Below are positions 1 to 8,549 of a stretch of 64,000 nt of DNA, one piece after another. Both the position numbers and the translations under genes were made by a program. Within the stretch, counting starts at the first letter, position 1. The number at the start of each line of letters is the position of its first letter. This DNA is from Ralstonia sp. RRA. Lineage in GTDB: Bacteria; Pseudomonadota; Gammaproteobacteria; Burkholderiales; Burkholderiaceae. Location of the stretch: positions 124,001-188,000 of the forward strand of contig NZ_CP146093.1 of the NCBI RefSeq assembly GCF_037023145.1, given 5' to 3'. The notes under the pieces are model-generated. The model saw only the letters and a program-made list of their open reading frames with translations, was not told the DNA's origin and did not search any database.

Positions 1-431
1 GCTCATTAGGGTTAGGCGAACAGTTGGAGAGCGGGAAGGCGGCTTTGGCAAACCTGTTCACACCAACTCTCCCAAGCATTCTGAGCCCAGCCGGGCCGGT
101 GGTAGAACCACAGCCAGCTTCTAGAGGTGGTCCCGCAGGCTGTAGGCCGTCCTCAACGGGTGATTTGCTTGCAACACCTCGTCCAGATGCATGGCCTGGG
201 GGGACTCAGATTCTCCCGGTTGCGCAGCAGCAGCCAGCGCGTGGTTTGAGCACCTTCCTCGACCGGCGGTCATTTGATTTGCGATCCGGCTGGCCCGGTA
301 AACGGATCGATATGGGCGATCTGACGCGCGGCAAGAATCGTTCGCTTCAAGAATGCGGTCAGCGTCAATCAGATTGCGCAGCGTTGTCTCGTCACAAGTG
401 AAATCATATCTCCTCCAATTGTGAGGTAGGT
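1..431. other. No recognisable gene
   Basis: This stretch lies downstream of the interrupted reductase gene. One open frame of about 125 codons (24-401, +) has no recognisable family and no good ribosome binding site. The complementary strand gives short broken frames that look like eroded coding DNA, but I cannot name them. I see no terminator here. Confidence 0.5.
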
Positions 432-913
432 CTAGAAGTCAATCACAATCCGCTCGCTTTTCGAACCGGAGCAGCAGATGAGCATCGTTTTTCCGGATTC
501 GCGCTCGCTCGCGCTCAACGCGCTGTCGCGGTGATCAGGGACTCCGAATAACACGTTGACCTGGCATGCTCCGCAAATGCCCTCCTCGCACGAATATGGC
601 GCGCTTACACCGGCTTCGCGCAGCACCTGAAGAATGGCCTTTCCTTGCGGAACAGCGAATTCCTGCCCGGTCTTATTCAGTTGCACGATGTAACCGCCAT
701 CGAGCGCGGCCAACTGTTTCGGTGCGAAACATTCTACGTGCACCTGATCAGCCGGTACCGCTGCGGTTGCAGCCTCGAAAGCATTGAGCATAGGCAGCGG
801 CCCGCAGCAGTAGAAATGCGCGTTCTTGGGTGCATTGGAAACGATTGCGCCGATATCGAGGGGTCGACCTACGCAATGCTGATCAACGTGAATGCGCGCC
901 TGCTCCAGATGCT

Positions 914-921
914 CAATTTCC
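914..921. repeat. Target site duplication, left copy (CAATTTCC)
   Basis: These eight bases directly precede the left IS66 end and recur exactly after the right end. Eight bp is the usual IS66-family duplication length. A perfect copy points to a recent, simple insertion. Confidence 0.95.
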
Positions 922-999
922 GTAAGCACCCGGTGAACCCGTCTTGAAGGGGACCCGCGTAGCAAGGAGCATCGTGTCCATCTAGTTCTAGGTGGACAC

Positions 1000-1371
1000 G
1001 TGGACACTATCGAAGAGAGCGCGCCAATACGGCGCCGACGTCGGCATAGCGCCGAGTTCAAGGCCAAGGCAGTGCAGGAGTGCATGCAGCCGGGTGTTTC
1101 GATCGCGGCGATAGCCCTGCACCATCGCCTCAATGCGAATCTGCTGCGGCGCTGGGTCGCCGAGCAGGAAGCAAAGAATGGCGCGCCTGAGGACCGCGAG
1201 TTGATGAGGGTGCCGCAAGGCGAGTTCATCCCGTTGCGGATCGGCGAGCCGACCACTGCCGTGCCGGACATCCAGATCGAAGTCCGCCGTGGCGCGACGA
1301 CGATCAGTCTTCGCTGGCCGGGATCGGCCGCAGCGCAGTGCGCCCAGTGGCTGCAAGGGTGGTTGCGTTGA
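1000..1371 (+). CDS. tnpA: IS66 accessory protein TnpA
   Basis: A 123-residue basic protein with an N-terminal helix-turn-helix. The segment RRRRHSAEFKAKAVQEC is typical of the IS66 Orf1/IS3 Orf A-like fold, and NLLRRWV fits the recognition part. The family protein is needed for transposition together with TnpB and TnpC. The GTG start at 1000 is a best guess. The gene ends in TGA at 1369-1371, overlapping the likely tnpB start. Confidence 0.88.
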   Translation: MDTIEESAPIRRRRRHSAEFKAKAVQECMQPGVSIAAIALHHRLNANLLRRWVAEQEAKNGAPEDRELMRVPQGEFIPLRIGEPTTAVPDIQIEVRRGATTISLRWPGSAAAQCAQWLQGWLR

Positions 1372-1703
1372 TTCGGGTGGACGCGATCTGGTTGGCCGTG
1401 GAGCCGCTGGACATGCGCGCCGGTACCGAAACGATCCTCGCGCGGGTCGTCAAGGTGTTCGGCGCGGCACGCCCCCACCACGCCTACCTGTTTGCCAATA
1501 AGAGTTCGACGCGCATGAAGGTGCTGGTCTACGACGGCTTCGGCATCTGGCTGGCCGCGCGGCGCCTCAACAAGGGGCGCTTCATCTGGACGAACGGCGA
1601 CCAGGCGATCGCCACGGCGCTCAATCCCGAGCAATTGCGTGCGCTGGTGACGGGGCTGCCTTGGCAGACGCTCACCCACGACCACGCGATCACGGTCGTG
1701 TAA
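1368..1703 (+). CDS. tnpB: IS66 accessory protein TnpB
   Basis: A small protein with the family core IRVDAIWLAVEPLDMRAG, then the YLFANKSSTRMKVLVYD segment. The open frame extends upstream to 1338. A TTG at 1368, overlapping the tnpA stop, puts the start where the family normally begins (M-IRVDAIW), giving about 111 residues and translational coupling. TnpB is an essential accessory factor of IS66-type transposition. No frameshift is seen. Confidence 0.88.
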   Translation: MIRVDAIWLAVEPLDMRAGTETILARVVKVFGAARPHHAYLFANKSSTRMKVLVYDGFGIWLAARRLNKGRFIWTNGDQAIATALNPEQLRALVTGLPWQTLTHDHAITVV

Positions 1704-1765
1704 TACCCCCAAAGCCGTAAACTGGCTTCCTTCCAGAGGACTTGGGGTTCTGGCAGACTCGCCGC

Positions 1766-3295
1766 ATGAACCTACCCACCAACCTCGATGCCCTGAGCCC
1801 GGACGAACTGCGCACACTGGCTGCGCAGTTGATGGCCCAGGTCGGCGAGAAGGACCGGGAGTTGCGGTACCGGCAAGCCAAGATCGACCAGCTCACACAC
1901 GAGCTGGCCATCCACAAGCGCTGGAAGTTCGGCAAGCGCAGCGAGCAACTGACATCTGAACAGGCGAGTCTGCTGGACGAAGCCATTGACGCAGACCTCG
2001 AGGCGATTGAGACCGAACTGGAAGCGCTCCTGCCGTCGTCCAAATCTGAAGCCAAGAGCAAGCCCAAGCGCCAGGCATTGCCGCCGCAGTTGCCGCGCAC
2101 CGACATCCACCACGAGCCGGACGCAGAGACCTGCACCTGTGGGTGTGCGCTCAAGCGCATTGGCGAAGACATCAGCGAGAAGCTGGACTACACGCCGGGC
2201 ACGTTCACCGTGGAGCGTCACATCCGCGGCAAATGGGTGTGCGATCAGTGTGAGACGCTGGTGCAGACGCCGGTGCCACCCCACGTCATCGACAAAGGCA
2301 TCCCGACGGCCGGACTGCTGGCACATACGCTGGTGTCCAAGTTCGGCGACCACCTTCCCCTGTATCGGCAGGAGCGCATCTATGCGCGCGCCGGTCTGGC
2401 CATCCCGCAATCGACACTGGGCGCGTGGGTGGGCATCTGTGGCGTGCGTCTGCAACCGCTGGTGGACGCCCTGCAAGAAGAGGTTCTGAGCCACGGTGTT
2501 CTGCACGCCGACGAAACGCCAGTGCAGATGCTCGCGCCCGGCAATGGCAAGACGCACCGCGCCTACCTGTGGGCCTATGCGCCGAGCGAGTTCGAGAAGA
2601 TGCGCGCGGTGATTTACCAGTTTGCGCCCAGCCGCAGCGGCGAGCACGCTCGCGCGTTCCTGGGGCAGTGGCAAGGCAAGCTGGTATGTGATGACTTCGC
2701 CGGCTACAAGGCCAGCTTCGACGGTGGCGTCACTGAGATCGGTTGCATGGCCCATTCGCGGCGCAAGTTCTTTGAACTGCACGACAAGCACAAGAGCGAA
2801 TTGGCGGGCCAGGCACTGCGCTACATGGTGAGCTTGTACGAGATCGAGGCGCAAGTGCGGGATGCTGAGCCAGACCAGCGCCTGGCAGCGCGGCAACAAA
2901 GGGCTGGCCCGATTCTAGAGCGGCTGCACGCCTGGCTCGAGGAACAGCGACGCCGCGTCCCAGACGGCTCGGCGATCGCGCGGGCCATTGACTACAGCCT
3001 CAAGCGGTGGCCGGCTCTCGTGCGTTACCTCGACGACCCGACGGTGCCCATCGACAACAACCACGTCGAGCGACAGATCCGGCCGGTTGCCCTGGGTCGC
3101 TCCAATTGGTTGTTTGCAGGCTCACTGCGCGCCGGTCAACGCGCGGCTGCCGTCATGAGCCTGATCCAATCGGCCAAGCTCAACGGGCACGATCCCTACG
3201 CCTATCTGAAAGACGTCCTCACGCGACTGCCGACCCACAAGGCGGCCGACATCGCCGAACTGCTCCCGCATCGCTGGACGCCCAGCGCCACCTAG
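1766..3295 (+). CDS. tnpC: IS66-family DDE transposase TnpC
   Basis: 509 residues from the ATG at 1766; an in-frame ATG at 1742 gives an atypical eight-residue extension. The order is an N-terminal leucine-rich coiled coil, a Cys-rich zinc segment (CTCGCALK and WVCDQC), then the DDE core. Visible core motifs are VLHADETPVQ, LVCDDFAGYK, GCMAHSRRKF and IDNNHVERQIRP, with the usual C-terminal tail ending in a LLPHRW-like segment. It catalyses cut and strand transfer of the element. Length is normal and the frame is intact. Confidence 0.95.
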   Translation: MNLPTNLDALSPDELRTLAAQLMAQVGEKDRELRYRQAKIDQLTHELAIHKRWKFGKRSEQLTSEQASLLDEAIDADLEAIETELEALLPSSKSEAKSKPKRQALPPQLPRTDIHHEPDAETCTCGCALKRIGEDISEKLDYTPGTFTVERHIRGKWVCDQCETLVQTPVPPHVIDKGIPTAGLLAHTLVSKFGDHLPLYRQERIYARAGLAIPQSTLGAWVGICGVRLQPLVDALQEEVLSHGVLHADETPVQMLAPGNGKTHRAYLWAYAPSEFEKMRAVIYQFAPSRSGEHARAFLGQWQGKLVCDDFAGYKASFDGGVTEIGCMAHSRRKFFELHDKHKSELAGQALRYMVSLYEIEAQVRDAEPDQRLAARQQRAGPILERLHAWLEEQRRRVPDGSAIARAIDYSLKRWPALVRYLDDPTVPIDNNHVERQIRPVALGRSNWLFAGSLRAGQRAAAVMSLIQSAKLNGHDPYAYLKDVLTRLPTHKAADIAELLPHRWTPSAT

Positions 3296-3324
3296 CTGGC
3301 AAGACGGGTTCACCGGGTGCTTAC

Positions 3325-3332
3325 CAATTTCC
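3325..3332. repeat. Target site duplication, right copy (CAATTTCC)
   Basis: This is identical to 914-921. It sits inside the codons for Glu-Ile of the interrupted reductase, and the reading frame resumes correctly if one copy is removed. Confidence 0.95.
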
Positions 3333-4085
3333 TCAAGGAACGCGGCATCTGCACGAGTTCTACACGCATAGTGCATCTCAAACTCGCGACCAAGCTTTTT
3401 GAGGCGCTGTGCCATTGCCCATATTGCCGTCACCCCGATGCCGCCAGCGATCAGCACCGTGTGCGGTGCGCGCTCATTTAACGGAAAGTTGTTGCGCGGC
3501 GTGCCAATTTCCAACAACTGACCTACGCGCAGCCTGTCGTGCATGAAGCTCGATCCGCCACGGCTTGTGCGTTCGCGCTTGATCGCGATCGTGTAGACAG
3601 AAAGATCGGGACCCGCCGTGACGAGCGAATATTGCCGCACAATGCCGCCGGCCAGATGAACGTCAATATGTGCGCCCGGTTCAGCCGCAGGCAGTGTTGA
3701 GTTATCAGGGCGGCGAAGCTCATACACGTTAGTCTCACTGGCCGCGTAACGGATTGCCGCGACACGTAGAGTAAGCGTTGGATTGGGCTGGGTAGTGCTG
3801 TCGGACATGCTTCCTCACTCTCGATTGCGCGACATTCGTGCTAATAAATGTGCCACTCTCTCGGCCTCGGCGAGCAATGCGGATCGTAATGGCGACCAGA
3901 CATCACCGTGCCGTTCGACTGGCGGGGCAGCCCGTCGTACGCCTGGCGCCCTAGATCGAGCCCACCCTGTCCAAGCCTTCCGTTGGTGATATCTAAGCGG
4001 CTTTTCAACCGAGATCCGGCCGCGAGACCGCCGCCCACGGCCCTCCTAACGAGCGCCAAGGTTCACTCACTTCATTCCTGCCTAT

Positions 4086-4101
4086 ACTTACCAACCTAAG
4101 T
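4086..4101. promoter_or_regulatory. Type A operator candidate between reductase and MarR gene
   Basis: ACTTACCAACCTAAGT is a 16-bp palindrome with 5-bp arms ACTTA/TAAGT. It has the same arm sequence and spacing as the sites at 9743 and 9887. It lies in the 480-bp divergent gap (3809-4287) between the split reductase and the MarR gene, as expected for a MarR-family operator. The rest of that gap shows no gene. Confidence 0.6.
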
Positions 4102-4287
4102 TACGTTCATACGGCTGCGATTATCGAAGTCATCCACCAATCTAGGTACAACTACGCACTTTTCACGAGCCGTACATGAAGATTTCGTGTGAATAAGTCA
4201 CCACTACTACTTGGGTGGGGTGAATCCGACCTGCAGCCGTTTTGCGATAATCACTGCTTTCGCAATCTCCGATTGGTAGAGGCACAC

Positions 4288-4857
4288 ATGACAAAACAGG
4301 AACCAGCCAAAGTCGAAATGGGCACGGCGAAATCCACACCGCGCAAGCAAACTGATGAACGCATAGCACACCTAGTCAAGGAGGCGTATCGAGGCTTGTC
4401 GAAGGCGTTACAGATTCGTTTGAAGGAACACGACGTCATGTACGGTCATTGGACGTTCTTGCGCATCCTCTGGCAAACCGACGGAATCACGCAGCGACAG
4501 TTGAGCGCACAGGCCGGCGTCATGGAGCCGACCACCTTCGCGGCGCTACAGTCGATGGAAAAGCTCGGCTATGTCAATGTCACGCGCCAGAAGATGCCGG
4601 ACAGCCGCAAGCAGGTCCGAGTGTTCCTCACGCCGAAGGGCGCCGCGCTGCGCGCCGTCCTGGTGCCAGCCGCCGAGGAAGTTAACGAAATCGCGGTGAC
4701 CAACATTCCGGCGAATGACGTCACCCTCGTTCGCAAGACGCTTGTCGCCATTATTGAAAACCTCGCGCGCGCGGAAGAACTAGGATCAGATAAGAGTGCC
4801 GGACACGAAGAGACCCCGACGACCAAACGGGTACGAAAAAGTGCGGCGCGGAGCTAG
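4288..4857 (+). CDS. MarR-family regulator of catabolic set A
   Basis: 189 residues from the ATG at 4288, chosen because GGTAGAGG lies just upstream; a GTG at 4189 is possible but has poor context. The winged-helix core is visible: an N-terminal helical part (ERIAHLVKEAYRG), YGHWTFLRILWQTDG, then the recognition region ITQRQLSAQAGVMEPTTFAAL and the wing RQKMPDSRKQVRVFLT. The C-terminal tail is basic (KRVRKSAARS). It is a paralogue of the regulator at 22180 along its length. MarR proteins usually repress and are released by an aromatic ligand. The operators at 4086, 9743 and 9887 are its likely targets, by position and by their difference from the set B sites. Confidence 0.88.
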   Translation: MTKQEPAKVEMGTAKSTPRKQTDERIAHLVKEAYRGLSKALQIRLKEHDVMYGHWTFLRILWQTDGITQRQLSAQAGVMEPTTFAALQSMEKLGYVNVTRQKMPDSRKQVRVFLTPKGAALRAVLVPAAEEVNEIAVTNIPANDVTLVRKTLVAIIENLARAEELGSDKSAGHEETPTTKRVRKSAARS

Positions 4858-5215
4858 TGCTCCGGAGGCAACAACATACTCCGAACGGTAGCCACACAAT
4901 GCGGATTGACCGGTAAGCGACACTACCCCGGCGTACTCGCGCTACAGCGGCCACCGGCCTCGGGGTGCGAGGTGTTGCCAGGTCCTTATGTAGGCAGCAG
5001 CAGTGACTCAGCCCACCTTGGTGCGCGCGGGTCGAACTGGGCTTCGAGCCCGCGACCGCGGCGGGGCGCAGACGGCTCCAGGCGCTGTCATAGGCGAGGG
5101 CCGCTCTTGATCTCGTAGCGGGTTGGCGTAGTCGACGATGGCGATCAGCACCGGCATCAGGGCGCTTTGAGGAAGGCATCTAGGTGGTAATGAGCGGCCT
5201 CGCGGGGCGCTACGG
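4858..5215. other. No intact gene; possibly eroded coding DNA
   Basis: About 360 bp between the MarR gene and prpF. Short open frames exist on both strands, but none has a ribosome binding site or a recognisable family. I see no palindromic operator of either type and no convincing terminator. GC-rich, irregular sequence suggests a recombination scar where prpF joined set A. Confidence 0.45.
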
Positions 5216-6406
5216 TCAGAACGCGTCGCCCGGCACGCGCACCCAGCCTTCCATCAGCAGGCGCGCGCTGCGGCTCATGATGACCTTCTTGACCACCCAT
5301 TCACCATTGACCTGCCGGGCCTCGGCCCCCACGCGCAGCGTGCCGGACGGATGCCCGAAACGCACCGCGTTGCGCTCGCCGCCGCCGGCCACCAGGTTGA
5401 CCAGCGTGCCGGGGATGGCCGCGGCAGTGCCGGTGGCAACGGCTGCCGTGCCCGGCATGGCGTGGTGCAGCTTGCCCATGGAGAGCGCGCGCACCAGCAG
5501 GTCGACGTCGGCGGCGGCCAACTTCTTGCCACTGGATGCAACGTAGTCGACGGGCTTGGCCACGAAGGCGACCTTGGGCGTGTGCTGGCGCTTGGCGGCC
5601 TCGTCCACGTCCTTGATCAGCCCCATGCGCAGCGCGCCATAGGTGCGGATGGTCTCGAACATCGCCAGTGCCTTGGGGTCGCCGTTGATGGCGTCCTGCA
5701 GCTCGGTGCCGGTATAGCCGATGCTCTCCGCGTTGACGAAGATGGTCGGGATGCCGACGTTGATCATGGTCGCCTTGAGCGTGCCGACGCCCGGCACTTC
5801 AAGATTGTCGACCATGTTGCCGGTCGGGAACATCGCGCCGCCCGCGCCTTCTTCCTCGGCGGCTGGGTCCATGAATTCGAGCTGCACTTCGGCGGCCGGG
5901 AAGGGCACGCCATCGAGCTCGAAGCCACCGGTCTCCTGGACTTCGCCGTTGGTGATGGGCACGTGGCCGATGATGATCTTGCCGATATTGGCCTGCCAGA
6001 TGCGCACGATGGCGACACCGTTACGCGGGATGCGGCCGGGTTCGACCAGGCCGGCGCTGATGGCGAAGGGGCCGACCGCAGCGGACAGGTTGCCGCAGTT
6101 GCCGCTCCAGTCGACAAAGAGCTGGTCGATGGAGACCTGGCCGAACAGGTAGTCGACATCGTGGTCCGGGCGCGTGCTCTTGGACACGATCACGGTCTTG
6201 CTGGTGCTGGAGGTCGCGCCGCCCATGCCGTCGATCTGCTTGCCGTACGGGTCGGGGCTGCCAATCACGCGCATCAGCAGCGCGTCACGGGCATGGCCGG
6301 GAACCTGCGCGGTTTCGGGCAGGTCTTGCAGGCGGAAGAACACGCCCTTGCTGGTGCCGCCACGGATATAGGTGGCGGGGATTTTGATCTGGGGTACGTG
6401 AGCCAT
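5216..6406 (-). CDS. prpF: PrpF-family aconitate isomerase
   Basis: 396 residues, the normal PrpF length. PrpF isomerises the double bond of 2-methyl-aconitate in the methylcitrate cycle, and relatives (GalD/LigU) tautomerise 4-oxalomesaconate in protocatechuate/gallate 4,5-cleavage. The sequence begins MAHVPQIKIPATYIRGGTSK and keeps the conserved segments GMGGATSSTSKT, DWSGNCGNLSAAVGPF and MPGTAAV. It resembles the chromosomal PrpF I recall from Cupriavidus. None of the usual partners prpB, prpC or acnM/acnD is nearby. It follows the set A decarboxylase on the same strand after a terminator. True PrpF is more likely than a 4-oxalomesaconate tautomerase, but context leaves the second open. 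Confidence 0.9.
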   Translation of the reverse strand: MAHVPQIKIPATYIRGGTSKGVFFRLQDLPETAQVPGHARDALLMRVIGSPDPYGKQIDGMGGATSSTSKTVIVSKSTRPDHDVDYLFGQVSIDQLFVDWSGNCGNLSAAVGPFAISAGLVEPGRIPRNGVAIVRIWQANIGKIIIGHVPITNGEVQETGGFELDGVPFPAAEVQLEFMDPAAEEEGAGGAMFPTGNMVDNLEVPGVGTLKATMINVGIPTIFVNAESIGYTGTELQDAINGDPKALAMFETIRTYGALRMGLIKDVDEAAKRQHTPKVAFVAKPVDYVASSGKKLAAADVDLLVRALSMGKLHHAMPGTAAVATGTAAAIPGTLVNLVAGGGERNAVRFGHPSGTLRVGAEARQVNGEWVVKKVIMSRSARLLMEGWVRVPGDAF

Positions 6407-6500
6407 GGGAATCTTGGGTCCTGGTTATTCAGAAATTCTGACGCGCCAAGAATTGTTTGCACAACCGGATAACAGTTCTGCAGACCAGCGTAGGTGTAGT

Positions 6501-6528
6501 AAAAAAACGCCGGGAAATTTCCGGCGTT
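6501..6528 (-). terminator. Terminator after set A decarboxylase operon
   Basis: The stem AACGCCGG (6506-6513) pairs with CCGGCGTT (6521-6528) around a 7-nt loop. The A run at 6501-6507 becomes a U tract for leftward transcription, so this closes the dehydrogenase-reductase-decarboxylase operon before prpF. Confidence 0.8.
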
Positions 6529-6556
6529 CTTCTCTTTTTTTGAAACGTACAACGAT

Positions 6557-7549
6557 TTAAATGCCGAAGCTTTCGAGACTCGCCGGGTGGAACAGGTCCT
6601 TCGCATCAAGCGCGCGGATCGACAGACCTTCCTCGTGGTGTCGCTTCAGGAAGCGGTTCACGGTGTTCTCGTTCGCGGCAAAACCGTACGACCAGAAGTC
6701 ATCGCCCATCAACTGGCGCGCAGCGCGAAGCTGGTTCTCGATAAACGGCAGCGTGACCTTGGTGGCCGACGTGTCGGTCAGACGGTGCAATGCGAGCGCT
6801 TTCGATTTCTCAAATGCCTTCATCACCGACATCGGAAGCCACGGGTGCTGTTCAACCAGCGTGCGACGAATGCCAAGCGTGTGCATGATCGGGAACAGCT
6901 TCGTGCGACGGTACCAGTCAGCGGCGCTCGCCTGCGGATCATCGAACAGGTACTTCACATTCGGCGAGCCGTGATCGAAACACGACGGTGCACGCGGGCC
7001 GATCAGCGCATCGATTTCACCCGCTTCGAGCATGCCGGAGATCGTCTTGCCTTCGGGCGCGTTCTCCAGCTTCACATCCGCAGGCAGGTTCAGTGTGATC
7101 TTCTCAACGCGCGTGGGGTCTTCGTAGCCGCCGCGAATCCAGTGAATATCCGAAGCCTTCACGCCGTATTCCTCTTCGAGGAACAGACGCACCCAGACAT
7201 TCGCGGTCAGTTGATATTCGGGCACGCCAACGCGCTTGCCCTTCAGGTCTTCCGGCTTGTTGATATTGGCGTTTGCGTTGACGTACACGGACGTGTGACG
7301 GAACGCGCGCGAGGGAAAGACCGGCACTGCGATATAGGGTGAAGTCCCGTTCGCGGTCTTGACCGAGTAGCTGCTGAGCGACAATTCACAGATGTCGTAG
7401 TCTGCGTGACGGAATGCCCGGAAAAAGATTTCTTCCGGTTCCTGTAACATGAACGTCGGATCGACGCCTTCAATCTGCACTTCGCCGTCTACGAGAGGGC
7501 GCATACGGTCGTAGGGGCCGACCGCGACCGAAAGCTGCAATTTGCTCAC
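6557..7549 (-). CDS. 4,5-dihydroxyphthalate decarboxylase family protein (set A)
   Basis: 330 residues. It is full length and closely similar to the second copy at 20923. The family (Pht5/OphC) removes one carboxylate from 4,5-dihydroxyphthalate to give protocatechuate. It has the fold of periplasmic binding proteins but no signal peptide, so it is cytosolic. Conserved stretches are EEIFFRAFRHADYDICELSL, GTSPYIAVPVFPSRAFRH and MHTLGIR. The start is a GTG reading SKLQLS, eight bases or so after the reductase stop, so the pair is translationally linked. It is third in the operon led by the dehydrogenase at 9716. The substrate of set A may differ in substitution from plain phthalate. Confidence 0.88.
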   Translation of the reverse strand: MSKLQLSVAVGPYDRMRPLVDGEVQIEGVDPTFMLQEPEEIFFRAFRHADYDICELSLSSYSVKTANGTSPYIAVPVFPSRAFRHTSVYVNANANINKPEDLKGKRVGVPEYQLTANVWVRLFLEEEYGVKASDIHWIRGGYEDPTRVEKITLNLPADVKLENAPEGKTISGMLEAGEIDALIGPRAPSCFDHGSPNVKYLFDDPQASAADWYRRTKLFPIMHTLGIRRTLVEQHPWLPMSVMKAFEKSKALALHRLTDTSATKVTLPFIENQLRAARQLMGDDFWSYGFAANENTVNRFLKRHHEEGLSIRALDAKDLFHPASLESFGI

Positions 7550-7560
7550 ACTGTCTCCCT

Positions 7561-8508
7561 TTAAAGGTCAAGTACCAGTTCATCTGACTTCGCGCGGGAC
7601 ACGCAAATCATGATGGCGCTGTCTTGTTCGTCGTCATCAAGCACGAAATCGCGGTGATCAGCTTCGCCAGCGCAGAGCACCGTCCGGCAGGCTCCGCAGG
7701 TTCCTGCTTCGCAAGAGCTGGGCGTTTCAACGCCAGACTCGCGCAACGCTGCCAGAATGCTTTGCCCAGGCGCGATATTCACGCACTTACCGCTGCGTTT
7801 GAGTGTGACGGTAAAGCTACCGGATTCATCGCCTGTAGACGTGCTCGTGCCGAAATCCTCGAAGTGGACCGCCGACGACGGCCAGCCCGATGCGCCATCA
7901 CGCACGGCCTGCATGAGCGGGCGAGGGCCGCAGCAGTAGAGATGCGTATCGCCTTCGCGCGTTGCAAGCAGCTTGGCGAAATCAAGTGACTGTTCAGGGT
8001 TGCCGTGATCGTGGTGAATCTGGACGCGGTGCGATGGCAGCTCGGTAAGCTCTTTGAGAAAGGCAGTCGTTTCAGGCGAACGCGTGCAGTACACGAGCCG
8101 GTAGCGTGCGCCGCGCGCCTCAAGCTCGGCCATCATTGCGCGCATAGGTGTGATGCCGATGCCGCCCGCGATCAGCAGGTAATCGGACGCGTCATCGGTG
8201 AGCGCGAAATAATTCTCCGGTACCGATACACTCAGGCGCATCCCGACCTTCACGTCATTGATCATGCTGATAGAACCGCCTCGGCTGTTCGGGTCGAGCT
8301 TGACAGCCACAACATAACGATCACGCTCGGATGGCGCATTGCACAGGGAATAACGGCGCGCAATGCCGCGCGGCGTTTCGATCAGCACGTGCGCGCCGGC
8401 AGTGAATGCGGGCAGCAGCTCGCGATCTGGTGAGCGGAGTTCGAACTGGTAAATGCCGTCCGCAAGCGGAATTTTGCCGGCTACGGCGAGCGTCAGTGTT
8501 TTATTCAT
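7561..8508 (-). CDS. Phthalate dioxygenase reductase-family protein (set A)
   Basis: 315 residues. It passes electrons from NADH through flavin and a [2Fe-2S] centre to the Rieske oxygenase, presumably the one encoded at 9968. The order is a flavin-binding barrel with RRYS at 51-54, a nucleotide-binding domain with GGIGITP at 115-121 and a CCGPR motif, then a C-terminal plant-type ferredoxin with Cys 266, 271, 274 and 302. The family usually binds FMN. It lies between the dehydrogenase (41 bp upstream) and the decarboxylase in one leftward operon. It is a paralogue of the reductases at 3808 (broken) and 19267. Confidence 0.93.
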   Translation of the reverse strand: MNKTLTLAVAGKIPLADGIYQFELRSPDRELLPAFTAGAHVLIETPRGIARRYSLCNAPSERDRYVVAVKLDPNSRGGSISMINDVKVGMRLSVSVPENYFALTDDASDYLLIAGGIGITPMRAMMAELEARGARYRLVYCTRSPETTAFLKELTELPSHRVQIHHDHGNPEQSLDFAKLLATREGDTHLYCCGPRPLMQAVRDGASGWPSSAVHFEDFGTSTSTGDESGSFTVTLKRSGKCVNIAPGQSILAALRESGVETPSSCEAGTCGACRTVLCAGEADHRDFVLDDDEQDSAIMICVSRAKSDELVLDL

Positions 8509-8549
8509 GATTGTTCAATCCGGTCTTTCCGGCGTCTCCTGAGATTGGG

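Larger units (their letters stand above)
922..3324 (+). mobile_element. Intact IS66-family insertion sequence, 2403 bp
   Basis: The ends are 25-bp perfect inverted repeats (922-946 and 3300-3324) beginning GTAAGC, the usual IS66-family terminus. Between them lie the three expected genes tnpA, tnpB and tnpC in order, all open. The element is flanked by the 8-bp duplication CAATTTCC. Nothing in it looks degraded, so it is probably still mobile. Its right end reads on into the reductase fragment. Confidence 0.96.
432..3808 (-). pseudogene. Phthalate dioxygenase reductase-family gene split by an IS66 element
   Basis: The 5' part lies at 3808-3325 and the 3' part at 921-432. Removing the element and one target copy restores a single frame of exactly 322 codons (321 aa). 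The protein would transfer electrons from NADH through a flavin to a plant-type [2Fe-2S] centre and then to a Rieske oxygenase. Visible in order are the flavin motif RQYS, the nucleotide-binding motif GGIGVT, the CCGP motif, and a C-terminal ferredoxin domain with Cys in SCEEGICGAC and LICC. It diverges from the MarR gene at 4288 with an operator between them, so it was probably part of set A. It resembles the reductases at 8508 and 19267 along its length. As it stands the FAD/NAD part and the ferredoxin part are separated, so it should be non-functional. Confidence 0.93.

Noticed and set aside
24..401. 125-codon frame at the window start
   Set aside because: No recognisable motif, poor start context and Pro/Arg/Ser-rich composition. 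It is kept only as part of the unassigned stretch.
1772..2899. Long frame opposite the IS66 transposase
   Set aside because: Shadow of tnpC; IS66 elements have no gene on that strand.
4189..4287. Upstream GTG start for the set A MarR gene
   Set aside because: There is no ribosome site before it, and the added 33 residues are Cys/Phe-rich and unlike MarR N-termini. The ATG at 4288 has GGTAGAGG before it.
5351..6472. Open frame of 373 codons opposite prpF
   Set aside because: It mirrors a real gene in high-GC DNA. It has many Gly/Asp/His/Val codons from the complementary pattern, no ribosome site and no family.
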